Positions 8,898 through 17,939 of a DNA stretch of 64,000 nucleotides are shown here, piece after piece (within the stretch, counting starts at the first letter, position 1; each line of letters starts with the position of its first letter). A program made the position numbers and the translations under genes. The stretch is taken from contig CP069394.1 of the NCBI GenBank assembly GCA_016887485.1, positions 124,001 to 188,000 of the forward strand, given 5' to 3'. Source of the stretch: Chloroflexota bacterium (GTDB lineage Bacteria > Chloroflexota > Anaerolineae > Anaerolineales > Anaerolineaceae). The notes under the pieces are model-generated. The model had not been told where the DNA came from. It saw nothing but the letters and a program-made list of their open reading frames with translations, and made no database searches.

Positions 8898-8943
8898 TTA
8901 TGTGATTTTCTTGGTCATCATATAGATTTTTCGAGGTTGGATC

Positions 8944-11900
8944 ATGGCGCTGAATTTAGAATGGCAACATCGGATCATGGGGTGGCGGCAGGAACTATCC
9001 AAGCACATATATCAGCCCTTGGGGGAGCTGAAGCTGGAAGCGGCATTCACCTTTAAGCAGCTGACATTGGATGAGGCCCTCACGCAATTGGAGTTTGAGC
9101 CGATTGCTCCTGGGACGACCTGGGGCGCGAAATGGGAATATGGCTGGTTCAAAGGTGAGATCACGATCCCTGAGTTTGGTGAGGGGCAGATGATTGCCTT
9201 GATGCCGGATGTGGGTATCGAGCCAACCATGATTATTGAGATCATTGACGGTAAGGTAACACCAATCTTGTCCGACACTGTGGCCGAAGCGGTGGTTTAT
9301 GTCAACGGGGAATATGCCGGGGCAATTGACCATAAGCACAAAGTGATCCACCTGACTGATTCAGCACACGCCGGGGAGACCTTCTCGATTGTGCTGGAAG
9401 CCTATGCCGGGCATGGCCCCCGTGAGTGGCATGCCGGGCCGACCCCACCTGAACGCGAGACCGTGCCGGAGCCCCCGGATCAACAGTGCAAGGTTGGGCA
9501 GAGCCATTTTGGAATTTGGATGGAACCGGTTTATCAATTGCTAATGGATGTTGAAACCTTGTGGGACATCCGTGAGAACATCGATCCCGAATCGCTGCGC
9601 TTGATGGAGATTGATGACGGACTGAAGGATTTCTCTTTGATCGTTGATTTCGAGACAGACTTAGCAACAATGTTGGGTACCATTGAGGCGGCGCTTGAAA
9701 GGCTCAAACCACTGCTGGAAAAGCACAACGGGGATACCACCCCGGAGATGATCGGCTTTGGGCACGCGCATATTGACGTGGCCTGGCTTTGGCCACTGGC
9801 CGAGACGGAGCGTAAATGCGTGCGGACTTTCAGCACCCAACTTGCCCTGATGAAGCGTTATCCAGACTATAAATTCCTGCAGAGCCAGCCCCACCTTTAC
9901 CGGATGGTCAAGCAGCATTACCCGGACCTCTACGCGCAGATACTGGATGCTGTCCAGCGAGGGCAATGGATTGCCGACGGAGCGTCTTGGGTGGAGCCGG
10001 ACACTAACATCAGCAGTGGTGAAAGCCTGATCCGCCAGTTGATCCACGGCAAGCGGTTCTACCGCGAAGAATTCGGTGTGGAGAGCAAGCTGCTCTGGCT
10101 GCCGGATGTCTTTGGATACTCCGGCGCATTGCCGCAGATCATGCGGGGCTGTGGGGTGGAATATTTCTCGACCCAGAAGATCCTTTGGGCCTATAATGGC
10201 GGTGAGCAGTTCCCCTATAACACATTTATTTGGGCGGGGATTGATGGCTCCAAGGTGAAGGCCCATTTCCATAACGATTACAACAGTGAGACTAAACCGT
10301 CCACGGTGATCAAGCGCTGGCGGGAACGGCTGCAAAAGGAAGGCTTCTCCAAACGCCTTTATCCATTTGGGCATGGGGATGGTGGCGGCGGTCCGACGCG
10401 TGAACACCTGGAATATGTCCAGCGGGAAGGGGATCTGGAAGGCGTGCCGAAGTTCAGGATGGCTGCCCCAATGGATTTCTTCCGGGCGCAGGATGAAGAG
10501 GGCTGGCCGGATGTGATGTATACCGGTGAGCTTTATTTCCAGGCCCACCGCGGCACCTACACATCACAGGCTCGTACCAAAACGCTCAACCGGCGCAGTG
10601 AATTTGCCCTGCGGGAGGCGGAACTTTGGGGCGCGGCGGCTGGCCTGCTGGCAGATTTCAACTTCCCCTATGCGCTCTGGGATGAATCCTGGAAAACGGT
10701 GCTCTTGAACCAGTTCCATGATATTCTGCCAGGTTCTTCCATCCATCGGGTGTATGAGGAAGCTGAGGCCCAACTTGGCAGTGTGGTGAGCACAGCGGAA
10801 GGGATTGCTGAGGATGCTCGTGAAGCCCTGGTGGCGGGGGGAGAGGGGCTGACGGTGTTCAACTCACTTTCCTGGGATCGCAAGGAGATCATCCCCCTGC
10901 CGGACGGCATGACTGGATTAGTGGATGAAGCGGGGAAGCCAGTACCCACCCAGGTGGAGAGCGGGAAAACTTTTGCGGAAGTGACGATTCCTTCCTGCGG
11001 TTGGGCTGGATTTGGAATTGGAGAAGCAGAAATTCCCGAATCTAAGGTTATCGTGACTCCTAATTCGCTGGAAAACGACCTAATGAGAATTGAATTCAAC
11101 GAATTCGGTGAAATTTGCAGCGTTTTCGATAAAATTGAGCAAAAAGAACTGGCGGCGGGGCTGTGTAACCGCTTCCGGATGTATCAGGACATCCCCAGTG
11201 CGTTTGATGCCTGGGATATTGATAGTATGTACAAGCTCTCCCCGGTAGACTTGCCTGAAAAGGCTGTTATTAAAATCTCTGCGGAAGGACCGCTGTTTGG
11301 CTCGCTGGTCATCACCCGCAAGCTGAACGAATCGATGGTCACTCAGACGGTAACCCTCAGACGGGGGTCCCGCCAGGTGGACTTTCACACGGTAGTCGAC
11401 TGGCAGGAGCGGCATAAGCTGTTGAAGGTGGATTTCCCCGTGGAATATCATGTTACGGAAGCGTTGCACGAGATCCAATTCGGCCACCTGGCCCGGCCAA
11501 CCCATCGCTCTAGGTCAATTGACCAGGATCGCTTCGAGGTCTGCAATCAAAAGTGGACAGCGCTGGCAGAACCAAAGCGCGGTTTCGCTATCCTGAACGA
11601 TTCCAAGTATGGTGTGGATGTGCTGGGTAACAGCATCAACCTGACCCTGCTCAAATCCGCTATGGCGCCGGATATGACCGCTGACCGGGGCAGGCAGGAA
11701 TTTACCTATGCCTTTACCTTCTGGAATACACCGCTGGCGGAAAGTGATCTTGTGCGGGAGGGGTACGAACTCAATATTCCGCTGCGGGTGACCTCCGGCT
11801 ACCGGAAATCAGCCTCCCTGTTCCAGGTGAGCAAGGCCAATATTATTATCGAGACAGTAAAACCCGCTGAGGAGTCTGGCGCAGGGGATGTGGTGGTGCG

Positions 11901-12096
11901 GTGCTATGAAGCGCTGGGCAATACGACCCGCGCAACCCTGAGCACCAGCCTGCCCTTTGCCCATGCCTACCTGACGGATATGCTTGAAAATCCGCTGGAG
12001 GCGTTAGCGTTGGATGAGGGCGGGGTGAAACTTGAATTCCATCCCTTCGAAATCAAGACCTTGCGCCTTCGGGCTGGTGCTGGGTTGAAAGTGTAG
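8944..12096 (+). CDS. Alpha-mannosidase, glycoside hydrolase family 38
   Basis: 1050 residues, no signal peptide, so probably cytoplasmic. The catalytic domain has the zinc motif GHAHIDVAWLWP (H274, H276, D278) and WLPDVFGYSG with the expected nucleophile D388. The N-terminal 250 residues and the C-terminal beta-rich part (about 660-1050) follow the GH38 layout of bacterial and vacuolar-type enzymes. It likely trims alpha-linked mannose from imported oligosaccharides. It ends at a strong terminator. No sugar transporter is adjacent. Confidence 0.95.
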   Translation: MALNLEWQHRIMGWRQELSKHIYQPLGELKLEAAFTFKQLTLDEALTQLEFEPIAPGTTWGAKWEYGWFKGEITIPEFGEGQMIALMPDVGIEPTMIIEIIDGKVTPILSDTVAEAVVYVNGEYAGAIDHKHKVIHLTDSAHAGETFSIVLEAYAGHGPREWHAGPTPPERETVPEPPDQQCKVGQSHFGIWMEPVYQLLMDVETLWDIRENIDPESLRLMEIDDGLKDFSLIVDFETDLATMLGTIEAALERLKPLLEKHNGDTTPEMIGFGHAHIDVAWLWPLAETERKCVRTFSTQLALMKRYPDYKFLQSQPHLYRMVKQHYPDLYAQILDAVQRGQWIADGASWVEPDTNISSGESLIRQLIHGKRFYREEFGVESKLLWLPDVFGYSGALPQIMRGCGVEYFSTQKILWAYNGGEQFPYNTFIWAGIDGSKVKAHFHNDYNSETKPSTVIKRWRERLQKEGFSKRLYPFGHGDGGGGPTREHLEYVQREGDLEGVPKFRMAAPMDFFRAQDEEGWPDVMYTGELYFQAHRGTYTSQARTKTLNRRSEFALREAELWGAAAGLLADFNFPYALWDESWKTVLLNQFHDILPGSSIHRVYEEAEAQLGSVVSTAEGIAEDAREALVAGGEGLTVFNSLSWDRKEIIPLPDGMTGLVDEAGKPVPTQVESGKTFAEVTIPSCGWAGFGIGEAEIPESKVIVTPNSLENDLMRIEFNEFGEICSVFDKIEQKELAAGLCNRFRMYQDIPSAFDAWDIDSMYKLSPVDLPEKAVIKISAEGPLFGSLVITRKLNESMVTQTVTLRRGSRQVDFHTVVDWQERHKLLKVDFPVEYHVTEALHEIQFGHLARPTHRSRSIDQDRFEVCNQKWTALAEPKRGFAILNDSKYGVDVLGNSINLTLLKSAMAPDMTADRGRQEFTYAFTFWNTPLAESDLVREGYELNIPLRVTSGYRKSASLFQVSKANIIIETVKPAEESGAGDVVVRCYEALGNTTRATLSTSLPFAHAYLTDMLENPLEALALDEGGVKLEFHPFEIKTLRLRAGAGLKV

Positions 12097-12115
12097 ATGT
12101 AGAAATAAAGTTATC

Positions 12116-12140
12116 AAAAAGCCCCTTTATGGGGCTTTTT
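12116..12140 (+). terminator. Rho-independent terminator
   Basis: AAAAAGCCCC, loop TTTAT, GGGGCTTTTT. Ends the mannosidase transcript; symmetrical, so it could also serve the converging flavin reductase gene. Confidence 0.9.
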
Positions 12141-12150
12141 GATATCAATT

Positions 12151-12180
12151 TGTCATCGCGAGGAACGAAGCGATCTCAAT
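12151..12180 (+). repeat. Single short copy of the TGTCATTGCGAGGAACGA repeat family
   Basis: TGTCATCGCGAGGAACGAAG then CGATCT. It matches the unit found in tandem at 56179 and 57573, but here is one truncated copy with no inverted partner. Confidence 0.75.
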
Positions 12181-12201
12181 AATCTTGTTTGTCGATGAAT
12201 T

Positions 12202-12801
12202 TTACTTCGCGACATCCGGCGCAGAGATGGCTTTCCCTTCCTGATAACCCGTACCGATGGGATCGCCAATTTTATAATAGCGGTTATCCAGCGCATAGAT
12301 CAGAGGATCGAGAACGGTCAGGTCTGCTAGATGCTGTTTGCCTTCCACTTCAACAAAACAGTCCTCGTTGACATAGGTCTGGATGACCTTGCCAATGAAG
12401 ATGTTGCGGTGCTCCAGGGTGACATGCTCCAATACTTCGCAGGCCAGGTTGACGGGACAGTCCTCGATCAGGGGGAGATCGGGCAGGCCTTCCGGGTCGG
12501 TGAAGAGCGTGAAGAGGTTGGCTTTATCCACATCGCGGCCGCTGACCCTGCCGCAGTAATCAGTTTTGGCCATCAGAGTGGTATTGGGGAAATTTAAACT
12601 AAATTGACCGGTCTGGGTGATTCCCAATTTGGAATGGGATTTCTCCCCTAGCGAGACGAACACATAAGGCGGTTTGATGCCCATGATCCCCACATCACCC
12701 ACTTCAGTGACGTTGGGTTTGCCATCCACCAACACGCCCACCAGGGCAATTGGGACGGGATAGATCAGCGGGACCGGGCCGACGTGTTTTTTAGTTTTCA
12801 T
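12202..12801 (-). CDS. Flavin reductase family protein (FMN-binding split barrel)
   Basis: 199 residues from ATG 12801. I choose this start because the ATG overlaps the stop of the upstream gene as TGATG and the protein then begins MKTKKHVGPVPLIYPVPIAL, the usual start of this family. FMN-binding split-barrel pattern: PNVTEVGDVGIMGIKPPYV, then a FSLNFPNTTLM region. Such proteins bind FMN and either supply reduced flavin or act as small flavoproteins in anaerobes. It is coupled to the unknown gene upstream. Confidence 0.8.
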   Translation of the reverse strand: MKTKKHVGPVPLIYPVPIALVGVLVDGKPNVTEVGDVGIMGIKPPYVFVSLGEKSHSKLGITQTGQFSLNFPNTTLMAKTDYCGRVSGRDVDKANLFTLFTDPEGLPDLPLIEDCPVNLACEVLEHVTLEHRNIFIGKVIQTYVNEDCFVEVEGKQHLADLTVLDPLIYALDNRYYKIGDPIGTGYQEGKAISAPDVAK

Positions 12802-13727
12802 CAAGCCTCCGGCCAATAGGGTCCATAGGTCAGCACGGACTGAAACCAATCTACCAATCCAGGGCTGGCGATGACCTTCTCCTGCCAGTTCGGGAGGGCA
12901 AAGAAGTCATGGAAGCGGCCGGTCGTGATCTGGTCCAATGTCAGGGGGCGTTCCTTGGGAGGATAATCGAAGAAGTTGTCCACGGAGAAGAGATAGGTGT
13001 TTGGCAGGATCTCCCGCTCTTCCGCCGTGGTGGTCATCACAGTGGCGGCGGTGAGGGCGGCCTGGTGCATGAAGATGCCGTAGGCCTGGTTTTGTTGATA
13101 GAAAGCTTTGAACTCCGGAAGAGCAAAGGTCTGCTCGAGGCAATCCGCCCAGGTTCGCATCAGGCGCTTTTCAGGGCGCACTACCAGCAGGCCGGCATTC
13201 ACATACAGCCGCAGTTCCACTTTATCAATGGCCGTAGTGATGGGGGTGAGGGCTTCAGCATCCATCGAGAAATGGACGAGGTACTTCTGCCAGAACTCGG
13301 GCAGCGGCGCATCAAGGGGCGCGCCGATGTTGGCAATATCCGTGGGCCTGAAGGCCAGGGCAACATTCTTGGGCAGGATGAAATCAAAAGGCGCCTGGTG
13401 GATGAAACCGGTTCGGTCATGCCAGGCCAGGATGACATCTTCCTTTTCGGCGCGTTCTTCGGCAACCGCGGCAGCCAGGACTTTCCCGGCAAAGGGGAAT
13501 CGGCTGATGGCATCATCGAGGGGGAAGGGGATGATCTCAACATCGAGGTCTTGAAGCGCTTCCAAAGCTTGTCCCTGCAGGGACTGGCCTTCGGGTGTAT
13601 AGATCCAAACCGGCAAATCAGCAAGTACGCCGCCGAAATCCCGCAGGCTCTTGACCAGCATCAGAGATTGCACTTCATAATTTTGGGCAGCAAAGAAACC
13701 TAAAACAACCTTTTCTTGATTACCCAT
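12801..13727 (-). CDS. Unknown protein, possibly glycosyltransferase-like fold
   Basis: 308 residues, no signal or membrane helix. It starts VVLGFFAAQNYEVQSLMLVKSL, and the centre has VNAGLLVVRPEKRLMRTW, a pattern like the N-G-L-x-x-x segment of GT-A glycosyltransferases of the glycogenin/GT8 type. A clear DxD motif is not seen, so this is a weak guess. ATG 13727 has AAGGAG upstream. Its stop overlaps the start of the flavin reductase gene, so the two are translated together, which is an odd pairing. Confidence 0.5.
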   Translation of the reverse strand: MGNQEKVVLGFFAAQNYEVQSLMLVKSLRDFGGVLADLPVWIYTPEGQSLQGQALEALQDLDVEIIPFPLDDAISRFPFAGKVLAAAVAEERAEKEDVILAWHDRTGFIHQAPFDFILPKNVALAFRPTDIANIGAPLDAPLPEFWQKYLVHFSMDAEALTPITTAIDKVELRLYVNAGLLVVRPEKRLMRTWADCLEQTFALPEFKAFYQQNQAYGIFMHQAALTAATVMTTTAEEREILPNTYLFSVDNFFDYPPKERPLTLDQITTGRFHDFFALPNWQEKVIASPGLVDWFQSVLTYGPYWPEA

Positions 13728-13829
13728 TGTCTCTCCTTTTTGCGATGAAAGCGGTTTAATTTACAGTATAAAGGAAAAATCAATTAACTGGGCCCTCCTT
13801 AGGTGTCGTTTTTCCAATCTGGAAATAAA

Positions 13830-13857
13830 AATCCCGTAAGGCAAACCTCCCGGGATT
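13830..13857 (-). terminator. Terminator of the DUF438 operon
   Basis: On the minus strand AATCCCG, 14-nt loop, CGGGATT, then TTTATTT. Lies 8 nt past the DUF438 stop codon. Confidence 0.6.
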
Positions 13858-13865
13858 AAATTTCA

Positions 13866-15095
13866 TTAATTGGAATAACCTGGAGCATCATCCAAAAGGC
13901 GTTTCTCACCCTCCAGTGAGCGAATATGGGAGATTTCCTGCGAAACCTCGATGCAACCCCGATAGGCGCCACTCTCATCTCTTAGGGCAAAATAGCGGAT
14001 ATGGACAAAGGCTTCGCCAGCCTGGATCCAGAACTCAGCAACGTCCCGTTTGCCGGAACGGAAATCTTCCAGAATGATCTGCACCTTATGGACACTCTGT
14101 GGCGGGTGGCATTTGGTCACCGCCCGGCCGATGATCGCAGGGGAGCGATCAAAAATACGGTGCTTGCCCTGAGTGAAGTAGCGGACTTCGTCGTGCTCGT
14201 CAACAAAAGTGACATCTATGGGCAGGTTTGTGAGCATTAAATTGATTTGTTCCTGGCTCAAAAGGCCGGTATCAAGGTTTAGCAGGTTTTCCATATCTGT
14301 TCCTTTTAGTTGGGTAGTCAGAAGGGAGTCAGGGGATGGCTCAGGCTGCCAGCCGCTTTGCGGTTCGACATTGAAATAGCCGATCTGATCTTCCTGTGAG
14401 CGAATTTCTGACCATTCAGCATCGGTCAGACGGGTTATTGCCTCGGGAAAGAGAATTTTTTCTTCCTTGTATATCATTTCACGAATGGCATTGCCCAGGG
14501 GAACGAAGAGCCTGGCAACAGTTTCCTGGTCCGGCATATCCGCATTGAGAGCAGCCTGGAATTCCCGGAGCTGTTCTCTGATTTCATTATGGACGCCCCA
14601 CATCACCGTAGATGGGCCCTCAAAGCCCTTCTTTTCCAGATAAGGGAAGAGCAGGTTTTCTTTGCGGGAATAGTGCTTTTCGATATTCCGAAGGTCATCA
14701 GTTTCACGGCGAAGGGCATCCAGTGCCTCAGGTTGGTCTTCATCCCAGCGGTTGATGCTTTCGGCCATCACTTCCAACAGGCGGACGATGACTTCATTTT
14801 CCATTCGGAAGGTGAAGACGGGATGGCCGGGGAGCGATTCGGGGGTTGGTTCTTCATCGAGGGAATCTCGGAAGACGGCAACATGCAGGTCGCAGAGGCG
14901 TTGAATCTCACCAACAGGAACACCCTCGGAAATCATGGCACGTTCAGCATCTGCAATTTCAGAAGCCGATGCGCCGCGGATAGCCTCACCAAACTCTTCT
15001 TGAAGGTCTGCCACACTTTCGCCTTTGTGGAGACGTTTGATGACTTCCAACAGGGCTTGCTTACGTTTTGTTACATTATCAATATGCTCGCTCAT
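13866..15095 (-). CDS. DUF438 / hemerythrin / PAS protein
   Basis: 409 residues in three parts. DUF438 spans about 10-75 (RKQALLEVIKRLHKGESV). A hemerythrin HHE four-helix domain spans about 90-225, with likely diiron ligands in GHPVFTF, EKHYSRKENLLFP, WGVHNEIREQ and YKEEKILFP. A PAS-like domain spans about 280-395 and ends in VHIRYFALRDESGAYRG. Proteins of this build occur in anaerobes and are thought to sense or bind O2/NO-type species. ATG 15095 follows AGGAGAG. The next genes upstream are a ferredoxin and a Crp/Fnr regulator on the same strand. Confidence 0.9.
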   Translation of the reverse strand: MSEHIDNVTKRKQALLEVIKRLHKGESVADLQEEFGEAIRGASASEIADAERAMISEGVPVGEIQRLCDLHVAVFRDSLDEEPTPESLPGHPVFTFRMENEVIVRLLEVMAESINRWDEDQPEALDALRRETDDLRNIEKHYSRKENLLFPYLEKKGFEGPSTVMWGVHNEIREQLREFQAALNADMPDQETVARLFVPLGNAIREMIYKEEKILFPEAITRLTDAEWSEIRSQEDQIGYFNVEPQSGWQPEPSPDSLLTTQLKGTDMENLLNLDTGLLSQEQINLMLTNLPIDVTFVDEHDEVRYFTQGKHRIFDRSPAIIGRAVTKCHPPQSVHKVQIILEDFRSGKRDVAEFWIQAGEAFVHIRYFALRDESGAYRGCIEVSQEISHIRSLEGEKRLLDDAPGYSN

Positions 15096-15126
15096 ATGAC
15101 TCTCCTAATTTGTAATGGATAAGGAT

Positions 15127-15342
15127 TTACATGCCTTGGGACCAGCGGAAGGTCAATGGTGCCCGGATTGCATCGGTGGGACAGATATCTTCGCAAAGGG
15201 TGCAATAGGTGCAATTTTCCGGATGCAAATAGGTTGGACCTTGTTTTTCCATGACCAGGGCTCCCTCAGGACAGCCGGTGACACAAGCGCCACAAAGGGT
15301 GCATAGATTTTTGTTGATGATCGGCAGGGCTAGTTCATTCAT
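15127..15342 (-). CDS. 2[4Fe-4S] ferredoxin
   Basis: 71 residues with two CxxCxxCxxxCP clusters (CTLCGACVTGCP and CTYCTLCEDICP), all eight cysteines present, so two [4Fe-4S] clusters. Electron carrier in the cytoplasm. ATG 15342 follows AAGGAGCACCG. It lies 31 nt ahead of the DUF438-hemerythrin gene on the same strand, so the two are probably one operon, with the ferredoxin as possible redox partner. Confidence 0.93.
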   Translation of the reverse strand: MNELALPIINKNLCTLCGACVTGCPEGALVMEKQGPTYLHPENCTYCTLCEDICPTDAIRAPLTFRWSQGM

Positions 15343-15446
15343 CGGTGCTCCTTAATTAATCTATATAAATAGTATCAAATATATCCAAATAAGAATACGA
15401 CTTAAGTCAGATTATGCAGGAGTCTGGGATGAATAAAAATTTTGGG

Positions 15447-16118
15447 CTAGGGCAGCGGAAGTTCAGCGATCTGATACAGCTTGGTTTTATCCAATAGGAG
15501 AATCTCGGAGTGGTCCTTTGTGATGAGATTCTCCTGTTCAAATTCTCGGAGTATACGCCCCACAATGTCCCGAGTGGTGCCGATTTCAGCAGCAATCTCA
15601 TCTTGGGTCCAGCCATTGGCATTGGGATGGAGACTATCAGCGAGTTGTAGGAGGAATCGCGCCAATCTTGTCCGCACGGGAAAAAGAGACAGGTTGGTGA
15701 TCTTATCTGTCAGATTTCCAATCCTACCGGCTAATTGCTTCAATAGTCGGGTCGAAAAATCAGGGTATTTCGTGATGAGATAATCAAAATCCGCTGCTGA
15801 GACGGCATAGAGGTCGACATCACTCAGGGCGTCGATAGTGGCTCGATTGTGTTGTGGGTTGGATAGCAAGGAGATGATATTTACAGGCTCGGGGCGGGAA
15901 AACCTGGCTAACACCTGAATGCGCCCCTCAGAATTCGTCCGGATAGTGCGCAAAATCCCCGAACGGATGAAGTAACCGTATTCCGCAGGCTCTTTTTCAA
16001 TCAACAGGATCTCTCCACAGGAGATGTGACGCGGAATCAGGCGTGCCTCAATCGCACGTTGGGTTTCCGGTGATAGCTGCCTAAAGAGTGGAAAATTGTC
16101 GAGATCAGGGTCATTCAT
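15447..16118 (-). CDS. Crp/Fnr family transcriptional regulator
   Basis: 223 residues. An N-terminal cyclic-nucleotide-type beta-barrel (about 10-120) is followed by a long helix and a winged helix-turn-helix (about 168-200: TQDEIAAEIGTTRDIVGRIL). The cysteine set for an FNR iron-sulfur cluster is absent (only one Cys, in RHISCGE), so it is not a classical O2-sensing FNR. It could use haem, a nucleotide or another ligand. It precedes the ferredoxin and hemerythrin genes by about 100 nt and may control them. Confidence 0.9.
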   Translation of the reverse strand: MNDPDLDNFPLFRQLSPETQRAIEARLIPRHISCGEILLIEKEPAEYGYFIRSGILRTIRTNSEGRIQVLARFSRPEPVNIISLLSNPQHNRATIDALSDVDLYAVSAADFDYLITKYPDFSTRLLKQLAGRIGNLTDKITNLSLFPVRTRLARFLLQLADSLHPNANGWTQDEIAAEIGTTRDIVGRILREFEQENLITKDHSEILLLDKTKLYQIAELPLP

Positions 16119-16211
16119 GCAGGTGGAATCCTAATTAACCGAGACTTGATTCATTTTACCAGACCGGAATACTTAAGTTGTCGAGATTACCAGAGGACTA
16201 TTTCTGGTCTT

Positions 16212-17240
16212 TTACCACTTTGCGTGGTGATCCTCCGCCCAGCCGATGGCATCCTCAATCTGGTAAACTTCGCCCGAATCCGATTTCACGGTACCGCTGA
16301 AACGGCCGATCATCTGGTGCACTTCAGACCGAATCACGACAGCATCGGTTTTGGCGGTGCGCTCGAAGAAGGGGGTGAAGACCAGGTTGACTCGGTCAGT
16401 CTCAGTGGTTGTGAGCTTCCAGGGAGCCATGAAGTTCTGATTATCATAGGTGAAAGCGACATCTTCACTGAGCTTGAACAGCTTTCCATCCAGGCAGAGG
16501 CCGTTTTCGTTCAGCCCTGTGCCATCGGTCCAGCCGGCACCCAGGTTCACGCCCACCGTCCGGCTGTCCGCCAGGCGGGTGGAAAAACTGGACCAGTTCC
16601 AGAAGCACTCGTAGGGCCAAACACCGCGACCAAAATCCAAACAGGCGAAGGTGTCTTCACGGCTGAAGGTGATGACCTCATCGCCCCACTTCACCGTGCC
16701 CTCAGCGGGGAGGGTGTTTTGTTTGCTGGTGAATTGGAAGCGGTTGGATGACCAGGGGATGACGACATTGAGTGATTCGTGGTTTTCTGGATAGTAGACC
16801 TGGATGTCCACCTCAAGCGGTTTCCCTTCAAAATCCGGACAGCTTACTTTGATCTGTACGCCTTGATCGTTTTGCAGCAGGGCAACTGGCATGGCGGGGC
16901 TGTTATCCCGAACGTCCGCGGCTACCTCTGGGGGCATTTCGATACCGCCGCCAAAGGGATTGAGCAGGGTTTTCTCAACAAAGGCTTTGGTTTCAAAATC
17001 AAGAAGGTAGACAAAGGGCATTCCGAGGTAATCCACATCGGATAAGGTGACGGAGAACAGGTGGGTTGGGCTGACAATCGCCCAATAATTCCATTGTTTT
17101 TTGCGTAGCCAGTGCCCTTTGAGGTTGCAGTGATGCAGAGGATGGCGGCTCCAGCCAACGGCGGCCGGGTTCAGGTTGCCTTTGTCGTCACAAAGGTTGA
17201 CGGGTTCGATAAGTTCGGGTTCCGGGTTTTTGGTGTTCAA
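16212..17240 (-). CDS. DUF2804 domain protein
   Basis: 342 residues, soluble. The pattern GWSRHPLHHCNL, KKQWNYWAIVSPTHLFSVT and the later FWNWSSFSTR and VGVNLGAGWTDGTG are those of DUF2804, a beta-rich family of unknown function found in many bacteria and some fungi. Start is TTG 17240, supported by AGGAGAG at proper spacing; no better ATG lies near. Its stop is about 90 nt beyond the start of the Crp/Fnr gene. No partner suggested by neighbours. Confidence 0.85.
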   Translation of the reverse strand: MNTKNPEPELIEPVNLCDDKGNLNPAAVGWSRHPLHHCNLKGHWLRKKQWNYWAIVSPTHLFSVTLSDVDYLGMPFVYLLDFETKAFVEKTLLNPFGGGIEMPPEVAADVRDNSPAMPVALLQNDQGVQIKVSCPDFEGKPLEVDIQVYYPENHESLNVVIPWSSNRFQFTSKQNTLPAEGTVKWGDEVITFSREDTFACLDFGRGVWPYECFWNWSSFSTRLADSRTVGVNLGAGWTDGTGLNENGLCLDGKLFKLSEDVAFTYDNQNFMAPWKLTTTETDRVNLVFTPFFERTAKTDAVVIRSEVHQMIGRFSGTVKSDSGEVYQIEDAIGWAEDHHAKW

Positions 17241-17261
17241 AGATCTCTCCTGAAGTGAAAA

Positions 17262-17864
17262 TTAGATAGGCCAGCCCCAGGGGCGCTGGTGAATGGTTTC
17301 AAAGGGTTGAATCTGGAATTTAAGCTCTGTCTCAGCCTCAATTAGGACGGCGTCAAAGGCGTTTTCAAGGGCGGCGCTAGCCCCTCTGATCTGGGAGACG
17401 ACATCGGCTGCCCATTGGACGTAATCCCGCCGCCGTTTCAGGTTCCAACCATTAGGGGGTAATTCAAGCACGTCAGTGCAATTGGCCAGCTTATCCCCAA
17501 GTTTGACCAGGCGGGCTGGGTGAGATAGATCTGGTGCATGCAGGACCTGACGACGTTTGCGTTCAATCTTAGGAAGGGATTTGTCATCCGTGACTTCGAG
17601 GACAATTGTCAGGACGAAATCCCCAAAGCGGCTGGCGAGTTCAGTTCGGGTTGTGGATGTATCTTCAAGGGTATCGTGCAGAATGGCTGCTGAGAGTATT
17701 TCAGTATTTTGGATGCCGCCCACTTCCCATAGGATTTGAGCGACAGTGAGGGGGTGGGTGATGTAGGGGGAGCTGCGCTGGTCCTTGCGCACCTGGCCGC
17801 GGTGTTTTTTAGCGGCAAAGATCGCTGCAGAAAGAAGGGCGTTTACCTGAATTCCATCGGGCAT
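17262..17864 (-). CDS. HD-domain phosphohydrolase, MESH1/SpoT-hydrolase-like
   Basis: 200 residues consisting only of an HD hydrolase. Motifs match the ppGpp hydrolase half of RelA/SpoT: HRGQVRKDQ and YITHPLTVA near the N-terminus, AAILHDTLEDT, and VKLGDKLANCTDV. There is no synthetase, TGS or ACT part, so it resembles small alarmone hydrolases (MESH1 type), which remove the 3' pyrophosphate from ppGpp or act on NADPH. Activity is inferred. The DUF2804 gene starts 21 nt downstream; co-transcription is likely. Confidence 0.8.
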   Translation of the reverse strand: MPDGIQVNALLSAAIFAAKKHRGQVRKDQRSSPYITHPLTVAQILWEVGGIQNTEILSAAILHDTLEDTSTTRTELASRFGDFVLTIVLEVTDDKSLPKIERKRRQVLHAPDLSHPARLVKLGDKLANCTDVLELPPNGWNLKRRRDYVQWAADVVSQIRGASAALENAFDAVLIEAETELKFQIQPFETIHQRPWGWPI

Positions 17865-17896
17865 CTATTTCCCCTGGATCGTGATTAATAATCAAG

Positions 17897-17918
17897 CGGT
17901 GCAGCCTGAGCTGCACCG
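17897..17918 (-). terminator. Hairpin after the NYN gene
   Basis: Perfect 9-bp stem CGGTGCAGC/GCTGCACCG with a 4-nt loop, between the NYN and HD genes. The U-run is poor (CTTGATTATT), so it may only weaken read-through. Confidence 0.5.
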
Positions 17919-17939
17919 GAGTTGGTCAAAATAGAATGA

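Noticed and set aside
9661-10548. 295-codon frame on the minus strand
   Set aside because: Mirror of the alpha-mannosidase catalytic domain.
12909-13703. 264-codon frame on the plus strand
   Set aside because: Mirror of the minus-strand gene 12801-13727, which has a ribosome site, normal protein composition and coupling to its neighbour.
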